64,000 bases of DNA. It comes from Brasenia schreberi (taxonomy: Eukaryota > Streptophyta > Magnoliopsida > Nymphaeales > Cabombaceae). The DNA lies in NCBI GenBank assembly GCA_036023115.1, contig JAYKKT010000041.1:8332001-8396000 (forward strand), read 5' to 3'. Shown here piece by piece: positions 12,950 to 23,981 of the stretch. The notes under the pieces are model-generated. The model ran no database searches and was not told the origin of the DNA. It saw only the letters and a program-made list of their open reading frames with translations. The stretch's first letter is position 1; each line of letters starts with the position of its first letter. The position numbers and the translations under genes are program-made.

Positions 12950-13030
12950 CTCTATGATCCAAAATCCATAACATCATTTCATCTGTTTAAAATTTGAAAA
13001 TTTTCTTAAGAAAAATTTGGGGTGTTTACA
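12950..13030 (-). repeat. Truncated gypsy LTR terminus
   Basis: The stretch ends tttggggtgtttaca at 13030, identical to the plus-strand right end of the minus-oriented LTRs at 7781, 16547 and 43932. Only the last ~60-80 bp are recognisable; the rest of that LTR is absent, so it is a deletion scar. Confidence 0.6.
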
Positions 13031-13300
13031 AATGTAAGTTGTAAAGAATATGATATTTCAACCTAATATTAGATTGATTGTGGTTCTACATATGTACTAG
13101 TATGGGAAGAAAGGAAGGAATGATGCATCTCAACAAACTTGTTGGAATAGCAACTAATTGAACCAAATAACTAAAGTTCATATTTACTTCAATTCTATGG
13201 ATTGGTTTTTGAAACTCAAAACCATAGAAGAAAACCAACTCACTGACTATATATAAAGATATGCATACACACAAATATATATACATATATACACATATAT

Positions 13301-13715
13301 ATAAAAGAAGGTGGAGGATGCAAATCACTTATATACAAACTCATTCAAACCAATATAAACCATCTCATTAGGGAGCACGAGATAAAGAATATGTACCTTT
13401 TTAACTTTTCATTTTTCATTCTCAAATATTCATGATCTTTCATCAAATGGTTGAGATTGATCTAAGTGAAGTTTGTGTATGAGTGCCTTGTGTCCAAGAA
13501 TATATATATATATAAAAGAGAAGGTAAAGGATGCAAACTTATCCAAACCAATATAAACCATCTCATTAAGGAGCACAAGAAAAAAATACCTATCATTTTA
13601 ACATTTTATTTTTCATTCTCAAATATTCATGATCTTTCATCAAATGGTTGAGATTGATTTAAGTGAAGTTTGCATATGAGTATCTTGTGTCCTTCAAAAG
13701 ATATATATATGTGTG
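13301..13715. repeat. Tandem ~210-bp repeat, units 1 and 2
   Basis: Unit 1 starts at 13301 and unit 2 at 13512 (period 211). Both share ggatgcaaac, the phrase ccaatataaaccatctcatta, catgatctttcatcaaatgg and an end in gtgtcc followed by a TA-rich linker. A third unit lies beyond the solo LTR at 16589. Confidence 0.85.
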
Positions 13716-13721
13716 TACGTG

Positions 13722-16547
13722 TGTAGACACCGAAAATTTTCACTTGCGGGTTCTTAGGCCTGAAGTGAACCTTTTCGCAATCTACTTCGCTTTATGGGCG
13801 TGCCAGCTAGTTTACTTTAACTAGCAAAGTATGTTTTGAAAATAATCTGACTTTTGAAAGGCGATTGTAGGCAAGCGGGATTTTTACGTCGCAGACCTTC
13901 TTGCACCGATGCGCAAGGGTCAGTCTGTACGCTTAGAGACTTCGTTTTGAAACAAGTTTAACTCAAAATATATTTTGAATGAAGAAGTGTTTTAAAACCT
14001 TTTGAAAACCATGCATTTGGGCGATTTTGACTTTGTAAGGGTTGGACGACCCTAAGTCTTGCACGATTTGATTCGGGTTTGTACGATTCTCAGATTTTAG
14101 ATCACGTGGATTTGCACGTGCCTAAGTCTTTCTTTTTATCCCTTTATGGGCCACCTAGGTGTGTGTTATGAACACTCCACTACATGGGGCGAATTTGAGC
14201 GGGAGTACGGGGCTTGCTTCGATGCAATATGCGTCCTACCTCGTGGTATGGCGTAGATGCAATGCAAACTCACGCTACTCCAAAGGGAAAACCCGAAATT
14301 TAAAAGACAATGCCGAAGGGAAATTGCCGAAGGGAAATAACCGAAGGGAAATGACTTGTAAAATAAATAGCGGAAGGGGAAATATGGCTATATCTTAAGA
14401 GCGGAAAGGCTCAATTGTGTAAGTGTGTGTCGTGTATATATTGAAAGACAACGCACACGACTTGAACCTTAAAACCCGAATCTTAAAGACGTAGCCGAAA
14501 GAAATACTTTATATAGAGTATATGTAGGGGCCCTTACTTGGGTCTTGTAAATAAGAGCGAAGGCTCAATGTGTGTGCGTGCTTGAATTGAAAGACTTACA
14601 CACACGACATGAAATGAAACCCAAATATAAATTGCAGTATGCCTTGACTAAGGTCTTGGGAGTAAGAGCGAAAGCTCAATGTGTGTGAGTGTAGAATTGA
14701 AGTACTACGCACACGACATAAATGAAACCCAAATATAACTGCAATAAGGCCTTTACTAAGGTCTTGGGAGTAAGAGCGAAGGCTCAATGTGTGTGCGTGT
14801 GGAAAATGGAAAGACAACACACACGACTTAATTAAAAACCCCCTTGACTTAAAATATATAAATATAACTATATATTAAGGGCTGGTTAGGCCCGTGTGTG
14901 TGCAAAAAGTGTACGACTAAGAGCGGAAAGGCTCAAGTGCGCGTGTGTGTGGGTGTGTCAAACCACGTTATTACAATCGGGGGGAGACGAAGCTCCTTTA
15001 CTACAACCCCGTATCAAAATTTAATTGAATATAAAGCAAGTTAATGTAATAGACCAAGTTTAGACACTTACAAATAGCTGGTCCATGTTCAACTTGCTTG
15101 CACGTGGGCTCACGGTTCACCTTGGGCAGCCAAGAGGGGGTTATCCTAGGGGGCTTTGAGGGAGGTTCTATGGGGCACGATTAGGGTCTTAGGGGAACTA
15201 AGGCTCGGCCAAGATGGGGCTGTCTAGGGTCTGTCCTAGGTGTCTGGAAGAGGTGCAGGTCACGGCCAGGGGGGTGGACAGGGCGGCAGGAAGGTGGACA
15301 GGGCGGCAGGGAGGCGTCTGGCGCAGCAGACGGGCGCCTGGCGCTGGGCGCGCTGGGGCGCAGGGAGGCGTCTGGCGCGCGGGACGGCTGCGGCACGGGG
15401 CGTGCAGGCGACAGAGGGGCGCGCGGCAGGAAGCAGGGCGCGCGGCAGCAGAAGGGGCGCGCGGCAGGACTCAGGGCGCGCGGCAGGCGCTGGTTGCTCA
15501 CGGCCGGCCGGGTTGAAGTTGTTGGGGTTTGTTAGGGATGGTTTGAGGCGGTTGGGGTTAGGTTAGGTCTAGTTAGGGTTCAATTAGGGTTAGGTTGGTT
15601 CAGTTAGGGTTAGGTTCAGTTAGGGTTAGGTAGGTTCGAACCTAGGCTAGGTTGGGGTTAGGTTTACCTCTTGGAGCCGGTCCTTCTTGGCTTGAGCCCA
15701 CGTCTCCACGGTTGCAGCCACTTGGTCCAGCCCACCTTGGTTGCAGCCACTTGGTCTAGACCCACTTAGCCCACATGGCTTGAACCCACCTCACCCAATG
15801 AGCCCACATGGCTAGGTCTATCACTCCCTCTCTCTCCTCCCAAATATTTGCATGAACCCTTTACATGGACCCCCTCACCTCTATTTATAGAGATTTGAGG
15901 TGGGTCTTGGATTTGGGTTTGGGTTTGGGTTGGATCCATACCCAAATCCAAACACTATTTGGATCTGGATATTGGATCTCGGATATTTTGAGATCTGTAT
16001 CCGATCCAAACCCAATATTTTTATGGATACGGATCTGGATATTTTGATCCAGATCCGATCCAATCCAAACACTATTTGGATCCAATCCAAATCCAAACAC
16101 TATTTGGATCGACCCAAACACTATTTGGATTGGCCCAAATCCAAACACTATTCATTACATGGATTTGGATCTGGATATATATGGTCCAGATCCAAATCAA
16201 AATTTCTTCGGACAGTCCTTCTTGGCTTCTCGAGGCGAACGATCTGTGCGGGCACTGGCTTCATCAGCGCTCCGTCTGGTGCTGGGTTTTCCCCAACTTT
16301 GTCGTCCGGACTCCGTCTCGCCGTTTTGGACTCCGTTGAGCTTTTCATCAAATGGGCTCTGCTTTCTTTTGTTTTTTTATCAGGGAGTGGCTTCTGAAGC
16401 TCTGGGCTTGAATCCTCTTCGGGCCTAGGGTCTTCTTTTGCCATTTGTACCTGTTTTCACATTTCAAAACAGGTCATCGTTTTGGCTCAAACGAGCTTTT
16501 TGGTGTTTTGAGAGTTTTTGAAAAATAGAAGATTTGGGGTGTTTACA
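13722..16547 (-). mobile_element. Solo LTR of the long-LTR Ty3/gypsy family
   Basis: The 2826-bp sequence starts TGTAGACACC and ends GGTGTTTACA, flanked by an exact 5-bp duplication ACGTG (13717-13721, 16548-16552). Its orientation is minus relative to A and D. Inside are ~100-bp units centred on gtaagagcgaaggctcaatgtg (14400-14960), a GC-rich block (15240-15500), a run of ttagggttagg-like words (15545-15660), a TATA-like site (15881-15889) and a dense ccaaacactatttggat array (15900-16200). It landed between units 2 and 3 of the local tandem repeat. Confidence 0.96.
15881..15889 (-). promoter_or_regulatory. TATA box of the solo LTR
   Basis: TATAAATAG on the minus strand, followed upstream (to the right) by the GGAT/ATCC array. 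It matches the TATAAATA boxes of the element A LTRs. Confidence 0.6.
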
Positions 16548-16588
16548 ACGTGTTTGTCTTAAGAATATATATGTATATATATGAATAT

Positions 16589-16770
16589 ATAAAAGAGAAG
16601 GTAGAGGATGCAAACTCATTCAAACCAATATAAACCATCTCATTAAGGAATAGGAAAAAGTATATGTACTTTTAACTTTTCAATAATTCATTCTCAAATA
16701 TTCATAGTTCTTCATCAAATTGTTGAGATGGATCTAAATGAAGTTTTCATGTGTGTTTTCCGTCCCCTCC
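16589..16770. repeat. Tandem ~210-bp repeat, unit 3
   Basis: Starts ataaaagagaaggtagagg and shares the same ordered words as the units at 13301 and 13512. It was separated from unit 2 by the solo LTR insertion; with the LTR removed the three units are adjacent. Confidence 0.8.
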
Positions 16771-16975
16771 AAAAATATATATGTAAGTGTTTATTTACAC
16801 GTGCATACATACAAATATACATGCACACACACATATATGTATGCATACACACATGCACAAACAAACAAGTTGGAAATTATATTCTCATGAAAATTGATCA
16901 ATTCACTAGGAAATTATATTCAATTTATTTAATCATGTCTAGTTTTCTAAACCAACAAGAAGCATATTCTCAACA

Positions 16976-18589
16976 AGTTGGAATATTTCATAATCCAACT
17001 CTTTGACATGCCCATCAACATTGTTGATATGGTTCAAGTTTATTCTAGTTGGCCAGATCTGGCCCAAACCTAATTGTAGTCAGGTCTAATTTCTCAACAT
17101 ATTTCAACAATCGACCTAGAACCAAATTAGAAATGCTCGTCTAAACCACTCATCAAACCCTTTTGGTACTCAACCTCAAATCAAATCCAAAACTGTGCAC
17201 TCATTTGCATGTAGAGAGAGATAGATGATTTTTGTAATCCTCCATTATCATGGTGCATATTACTGGTAATTGGTTACCGACAAACTAATATAGTTAGAGA
17301 AGACCACTAAAATTGACATTCTTATCTATATTCAACTATCGTAGAGTATGAACAAAATCAGGACATAGTTTGAAAATCCATGATTTGAACATGTCTTCCA
17401 AATTTCATAAAGTTTAAAACATCATTTTCGAAATAAATGTTTTAGGAAAATATTTTTGAAAACCCCTAGACTGCCAAAAATCGAATTTTGAAATTCAAAA
17501 GAGGATGTTGATCTACCCAAAGATAGAACAAAGTCTGAATCTATAGGAGATGAAATTTCCGAGAAAAGATAAGATCAAGAGCAAGCATACCAAATCAAAC
17601 AGGATGGGGCCATGATCAAACCTAATTCAAATTCAAGGTCAAGTTGCAAATCAAAGCTCGATCCAATTCAAAGCGAAACTCAAGTCCAACTCAAGTGGTT
17701 GCACGAACCTAGCCTAGGTTGGTATTAACTACATTCAATCAAAGGTAATCAAATCCCACATCAAGGCATCTTTGGTCAAAAGAAGCCAAGACAAGACCAA
17801 TACAATAGTAAAGTGATTAAGACGAAGATCACATCCTCTCACCAAATGAAGATCAACAAAGAAACCGCATCATGCCATTTCACAAAATCGGGACAGAATC
17901 AAGCTGAAAGTGGTCAAGCCAAGAGACGACCAATGGAGGGTCAATGCCAACACTAAAACAAGGATTGGATCAATAGGTCAAGGGCTCATCCATACTTAAA
18001 GACGGGTTGTACTTGACTAAGGCATAACCGATCATTCTTAGCTAAGGCACACATGGCCCGTCCAAAACAAGAAGGAAGTGGCTCGGTTGCACCATGATAT
18101 GGGCTGCACCCAAGCTCATACCAGCCCACATGGACTCATGGGGACCACTCTCCATGGAAATGATGAGTGCAAGGAGAATGCTAGTTGCCGCTACCTATGG
18201 CTGTGCTTGCTTTTACAAGTGCCGCATATAGGTGAGAAGGCCAATTTTAGTAGTCATCTATGAGTCTACTTTTGTTTGCCTAAAATGAGGACTACAACAA
18301 CAATAATCTCCTTTTTTCTCTCTCTCTCTCTCTCTCACTAAGAGAGGCACACACAAACATACAAACATGCAAAATTTCGTGCTTGATCTGAGGTCAAGTA
18401 TCAAAAGGGTTTGGTAGGTGGTTTACACGAGCATTTCAGATTTGGTTCAAGGTTGACTGTTAAAATAGATTCAAATGTTAGACCTGAGTAGGTTTGAACC
18501 AGATGATCTAACCAACTAGAATAAACTTGAATCATATCTCTCATGCTAATGGGCATGTTGATGGGCTTGATATATGAAATGTTCTAACA
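16976..18589. repeat. Large inverted repeat, arms ~360 bp
   Basis: The left arm (about 16976-17335) matches the reverse complement of the right arm (about 18224-18589) over its length with many mismatches. Shared words include caagtttattctagttgg, gaaatgctcgt, aaacccttttg and actaaaattg. The outer ends read gttggaatatttcata and, on the minus strand, gttagaacatttcata. The ~890-bp spacer (17336-18223) shows no recognisable protein. It could be a foldback element, or two old LTRs of one copia-like family in opposite orientation. No convincing target duplication was found. Confidence 0.7.
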
Positions 18590-18974
18590 CACACAGACAT
18601 GACATCTTTTTACAATGTGCATCTAGGACACACATTATATATATGCTTGGAGGATGCAAACTACTCACATGCATGATCCAAACCCATGAAGTTGATGTTT
18701 TAGACATTATTTGCTATGTCACAGGGATTCTCTGAGTGGCCCTCATGTGGTATCTTTCTATCGTGTCATTGTAACGAAACCTAATTAAGAAGATCGTGTG
18801 GGAAAGGCAAGTGTTACTCTAGCAAATAATTGTGGTTAAGTATAGAGTGATTACATCTTTGTTTTATTTTCTTTTAAGGAAAACACACCCTCTTGTCCTC
18901 TATCAATTACCCTTTGGACCTACATTGATGCATACTGGTTTGAGCATTAGGATCACCGTTTGTAGAAGAGAAGG
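18590..18974 (+). other. Upstream region of the defensin-like gene
   Basis: 385 bp between the inverted repeat and the start codon. A TA-rich stretch (18635-18645) could be a TATA box but lies ~330 bp upstream, so the transcription start is undecided. No other element is supported. Confidence 0.35.
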
Positions 18975-19763
18975 ATGAAAAACTTCCACGTTCTTGCTTT
19001 TTTGCTCCTCGCTGCCGTCATCCTTTTTGCTGGTACTACTTCATCTCATCAACTTTGGTTTGCTTAGAGAAACCAGGCAACTTGTTTTTGTGTTCATTTT
19101 GACATAGTTAATTACATTAGCCCAACATGAACAACCCAAACTCGACTGTCAACCTTTTTTTAGTTAATATACATCATATTTATTTGCATATGCACGTAAA
19201 AGAAAAGCATAATAGCCTAACCAGTCAGATATACACGCTTTTAATACTCAAGAGGTCAAGAATTTTTATGTTTGGTTTACCTGAGAACCTGTCAAGTTGT
19301 GTGGAATTGATCTACTCCATGTCACCTTAATAGCCTTCATCGAGAGAGCTGAAACAACTCGAGAACAATTCCATTCCCAAGTCGCAATAAAAAGATTTAC
19401 ATGAGAAAATGAATCGTTCCCTCACACGATTTCCTTCCATGGGTGAACCAAATATTCCCATGTGATTCAATCTTAGTGTGACATTTTGAGTTCGAGTATT
19501 TATTTACACTATGTTTATGTTGCAAAGTATACAGTTATACTGAACGTGTTATTCATTTTTATTGATTTGCAGTTGAGGCCAGGGGCCCTAGCTTGGATCA
19601 ACGCCGTTGTATGACGATCCTGAGCCCAAACACCTGCGATCTCGCAAGTTGCTGTCAGCAATGCTTGCAACAATACAAGGGAAATGGCAATTGTGAGGCA
19701 AACCCCAGTGGTGGCGTCTTTCCCACCTACCATTGTGCCTGCTTTTACGACCTCACACCATAA
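18975..19763 (+). CDS. Defensin-like cysteine-rich secreted peptide, two exons
   Basis: Exon 1 is 18975-19032, exon 2 is 19573-19763, giving 82 residues. The 540-bp intron has GT (gtacta) and AG (atttgcag) ends and splits a codon after its first base. Exon 1 is a signal peptide: MKNF, then a Leu/Ala/Val-rich core ending ILFA; mature sequence begins near VEARG. Exon 2 has eight cysteines: one in RRC, one in NTC, the run SCCQQC containing a CX3C helix motif, a GNGNC gamma-core-like element and a terminal CAC. This pattern and the intron between signal and mature parts fit the plant defensin-like (LCR/DEFL) family: disulphide-rich apoplastic peptides used in defence or reproductive signalling. 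The role here is unknown. No internal stop; looks intact. It is isolated, with repeats on both sides. Confidence 0.82.
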
Positions 19764-20695
19764 AGTTATTCTTTTAATGAATATAACCATGTCACTTTTG
19801 CGTTGTGAAGAATTAACAGTTCCCCACCGAAATCAGCACAGGTGCTACAAATCATGGCTTGCGTCACATGTACACATGTACCCAAGCCATGTATCACCTC
19901 GATCTTGTTTTTAAGGAGCTTGATTACCGAACCAAGCTCATAATTCCATCCATGAATCTGGACTTCAGTAACAATTTCATTCTAAAAGAAGGATGCCACG
20001 TTGTACCACTACCTGATAGGTAAGATCAAAATTTCGTCAGATCTCCTAGTCGGGCCAAGCCGTAAGAATGATGATGAGGATGACGGGGCTTGTTTCATTA
20101 GTACACAGCACAATAGATGCACGAGGTTTTCCCTTTGTTCCAAAAGAACAGCACTGACAAACTACATTCGATTAAAGCTGCCTCTTCCTAGTACCTAAAA
20201 TGAAGTCAAATTAATTGTTTCATAATTTAAAGTTTTTGCATCAGATGATGGGAACTCAAAAGGTTCCACCATCATGGGAAAGGAACCCGGAAAAAGAAAA
20301 CTACTTCATTCTGGTACCAACTCTTATATTCTGCACATAACATTGAGTTATGTCATAGGGGCGTAGGGGCGTGATACGACCGCTTGTGGCAATGCAAAGA
20401 TACGACAATTTAAAAAATCATGGATGTGGCAACACGACAATAGATGAATATGAAAGACATATTCGCTTTGACAATTAAAAGGAAACTTCAGTTTTCATAA
20501 GCTATAATTAAATAATAAAGTAATAATCAGTCAATAGTTCATGAGATATCCTTGACATATCGCTAAGCTATGTCTTAGAAATTTTCGTTAAAACATAGTG
20601 CTAAATCAATCTCAACCACATGGGAACAACAACTACGAGTTGTCTGTGACATAAAGGAAGCACAAGTCATTAGCTATTTTGCATGAAGGCCGTTT
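19764..20695. other. Downstream region of the defensin-like gene, nothing recognised
   Basis: About 930 bp up to the left target site of element A. A possible poly(A) signal variant (aatgaa) occurs near 19778. Small open frames show no family signature. Confidence 0.4.
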
Positions 20696-20700
20696 AGCAG

Positions 20701-23107
20701 TGTAAACACCCCAAAATAAAATCATTTCATAAAACCAATACCTGGTTTTGAGAACCCATTTCAAAAACCCATAGTGAGTTTTCGAAAACCCACGAGCTTC
20801 CAAAAGCTTGTAAATTTTGTTTTGAAACCCCGGTTAAATGTGGATTTCTTAAACTCGTGCAAAGTCCCAATTCTATAAAAGAGCCAAAATGGAACAGGTG
20901 AAGCAGGGAAGACGACGCATGATCAAGAAGCAGCCCAGAAGCAGCTCAAAAGGGCCAAATCGAAAGCAGCCTCAGAAACAGATTCTGAAGCCCAAAGGAA
21001 GCACCCTGGCTTGATAAAAACCAGGTTCAAAAGGCGAAAGGAATGCCCAGGTCTGAAGCAGACCGTAAGCCTATAGCACCTAAAAGCCAAATCAAGCATC
21101 CTCATCCAAGCAACAGAAATCTGAACCAGAAAAGATGAAAATCGAGCAAAAATAGAGTCTAGAAAGGCGAGAAGGAGTCTAGACGACAAAATTGGGGAAA
21201 ACCCAGCACCAGACGGAGCGCTGAGAAAGCTAGGGCCCGCACAAAACGTCCGCCTTGAAAAGCCAAGAAGGACCATCTAGAGAAAATTTGGATTGGATCT
21301 GGACCATATATATCCAGATCTATATCCAAATAGTGTTTGGATTTGGATTGGATCCACATAGTGTTTGGATTGGATCTAATCTAGACCAAAATATCTAGAT
21401 CCATATCCATATAAATGTTTGGATTTGGGTCAGATACGGATCCAAAATATCCGAAATCCAAACCCAAATAGTGTTTGGATCGGATCTGGATTCCAAGACC
21501 CAAATCCAAAACTCATATCCAAGACCCACCTCATTTGCCTATAAATAAAAGTGAGAGAGTCCCAAAATAGTTCACGTGAAAGTGCTTGGAGGAGCTTGGA
21601 GAAGAGAGAGAAAGGGTTAAGGTGAGTGTTTAGTGCTTAATTTCATTTTTAGTGGGTTAAGCTTTGTGGGCTAAACAAAGGGTTAAGCATAGGCTGCACC
21701 AACATGAAATGGGCTGCACCAAGGTGAACCAAGGTAGACCGGCTGCAAGAAGGACTCGGAGTGGGTTAGACCGTGGCGACCTAGACCTAACCGAACCCCT
21801 TGAGGTAAGCCTAAAACCTCACCTAGCCCTTCTCCCTCTACCCCTCTAAACCACACCTAATCCCACTACCAGCCACCACTAATCTCACTGCCCTACTTCA
21901 CTCCCCAACCCAGCAAAACCGCTTCAAACTCCACCGCCATACCCCCCCCAACCAAGACCCTCACTCCCGGCCGCCTAGCGCGCTACCCGCGCCCCGCACC
22001 CGCTCCACGTGCCCCGCACACCACCCGCGCGCCCCTCACTCCCTAACGCCACCCGCTCCCTAACGCCCTAGTGCCATCTACAATGCACGCCAACTGCGCG
22101 TGCCCTTTTGCCGTCCCGTGCCCCCGGCTGTCCTTAGCGCCGCGCGCCTGCCAGCCGACTCCCTCCTTTCCCACCGACCTAACATCCTACCATCCCATAC
22201 CATACCCCATCCTAGCTTAGCACCCTCCCCACATACCACCTCAGCCACCTTGCCGTTAGTTCCTTTGCATACCCCAAACAAACCCCACAACCCACCTTGC
22301 CGTGAACTCCCTGAAGCCCATGTGACTCATCACCCTCCTAGCACAAGCTCGGCCAGCCACTTCACGTCTCAAGCCTCAAAGAAGACATTTTTGTGGCTGC
22401 CAAAGTGAACAAAAGCCCGTGTAGATTGGAGTGAACCAAAAGCCCGAATCACTTGTAAGTGTTTAAAATTCGGTATTTACATTACTCCTTTCATATTCCA
22501 TTTAATTCGGATATGGGGTTGTATTAATGGAGCGTGGTCTCCCCCCGAGATGTAATATTGATGCTTGACACATGAGACATATACGTGCACTTGAGCCTTA
22601 GATCTTATCTTGTACACGAGACACACACGTGCACTTGAGCTTTAGCTCTTATCTCGTATACCAAGCACCCACGTACACAATTGAGCCTTCGCTCTTACTC
22701 CAAAGACTCTAGTAAGAGCCATATAAGCTGCAATTTCATTCGGGTTGTTACTTTAAGTCGTGTGAGTTTGTCATTTCAATTCCACACTTGAACACAAGGG
22801 ACACCCGAGCTCTTGCTCAAACACTCTCACACACATTTTGGCCTTGGCAGCCCTTAAGATATAGTTCTATCTATATACTTTCAGCAGCGTGAGTTTTCCC
22901 GATTGAGCTGTGTATGTCTTTACATTCCGGGTTGTTAATTTTAAGTCGTGTGAGTTGTCTTTACATTTATACACAACACACACGCACACATTGAGCCTTT
23001 CCGCTTTTATATCTATATTTCCCCGTTCCGCAAGTTAAATTTCAGTCGTGTGTGTGAGTTGTTTTTCAATTTATACACCACACACACGAACATGTTGATG
23101 CCTTTGG

Positions 23108-23139
<32 letters not shown>

Positions 23140-23839
23140 CGTATTTCCCATTCCGCACTTTATTTAAGTCGGGTGGCTTTTAAATTCAAGTTGCGTGAGT
23201 GGTCTTTTAATTTATACACAAGCACACATGCACACATTGAGCCTTTCCGCTCTTATATCTATATCTCCCTTCCGCAATTTCCCTTTTGCAATTTACATTC
23301 AAGTCGTGTGAGTTGCATTCAATTTGGGTATTTCCCTTCAGCTATGTCTTTCAATTTTGGGTTTTACATTCAAGTTGTGTGAGTTGCATAGCATATCCGC
23401 CAAACTCGAGATAGTACGCATACTTGCATTCAAAGAAGCCCTGAATACCCCATGCAAACACGCCATTCTTAGGCCACTTGATATACATACATCTCGCCTA
23501 AGTAGATAAAACTTAAAGACTTGGATACGTGCAACTCCACGTAAATAAAATTTGCAAATAGGCATACAAATCGATCAAATACTTTCGTATTCTTTTTAAA
23601 AGTCCATGCATGTTCAAAATCAATATTTTCTAAAGCGTTTAAACCGACCCTTAAGCACCGGTTCAAGAAGGTTTACAATGAAAAGATCCCACTTGTCTAC
23701 AGTCGCCCCATAAGTCAGATATTTCAAAAATACTTCGCTAGTTTGAGTAAGCTAGCTGGCACGCCCTAAAGTGACTTAGACACGAAAAATGTTCACTTCA
23801 GGCCTAAGAACTCAGAGTGAAAATTTTCATGTGTCTACA
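20701..23839 (+). repeat. 5' LTR of element A
   Basis: 3139 bp, TG...CA. The first ~120 bp differ from the 3' LTR at about four positions. Order inside: an AT-rich start; a GGAT/ATCC array (21290-21535); a TATA box (21540); a C/CpG-rich block (21850-22330); tandem repeats of the ttgagcc-ttt-ccgctctta type (22590-23270); a (TA)n run (23108-23138, shorter in the 3' LTR); and the conserved terminal region with gctagctggcacgcc. Confidence 0.95.
21540..21549 (+). promoter_or_regulatory. TATA box of element A 5' LTR
   Basis: TATAAATAAA directly after the GGAT/ATCC array; the same position in the 3' LTR reads TATAAATAG. It marks the likely U3/R boundary ~840 bp into the LTR, leaving ~2.3 kb of LTR in the transcript. 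Confidence 0.65.
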
Positions 23840-23844
23840 GAAAT

Positions 23845-23862
23845 TGGCACGCCCGGTGGGAC
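23845..23862 (+). promoter_or_regulatory. Primer-binding site of element A
   Basis: TGGCACGCCCGGTGGGAC, beginning with the TGG that pairs with a tRNA CCA end, five bases after the LTR. Element D has the same site with one change (TGGCACACCCGGTGGGAC). I could not assign the tRNA with confidence. Confidence 0.75.
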
Positions 23863-23981
23863 GTGGGTCTTAAGAAAAATCGATAAAAACAAGCAAAGCT
23901 CTTGAAAAATTTTCCAGAAAAGTATTTAACTCTTTTACTTTTTGTACATTTAATAGTTGGTTTTTGAAAAGCATCGGAGTC

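Larger units (their letters stand above)
10807..13300. other. Non-coding stretch with repeats
   Basis: No gene is supported. It holds two copies of a 275-bp direct repeat, microsatellites and a gypsy LTR scrap, listed separately. Open frames such as 12188-12544 are translations of microsatellites (repeated CIHTYIHT), not proteins. Confidence 0.6.

Noticed and set aside
15181..15566. Pro/Arg/Ala-rich open frames on both strands
   Set aside because: Produced by the GC-rich filler of a solo LTR; no motif, and stop-free in several frames because of base composition.
15545..15660. Interstitial telomere
   Set aside because: The TTAGGG words are irregular and lie inside an LTR; plant telomeres are usually TTTAGGG in exact tandem.
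15881..16444. Open frames rich in DPNPN/WIQI on both strands
   Set aside because: Translations of the GGAT/ATCC array and neighbouring LTR sequence; they recur wherever that array occurs (30170, 43238, 45660).
22590..23270. Spaced repeats resembling a CRISPR array
   Set aside because: Spacing is irregular, repeats diverge, spacers are themselves related, there are no cas genes, and the same pattern is in every LTR of the family.
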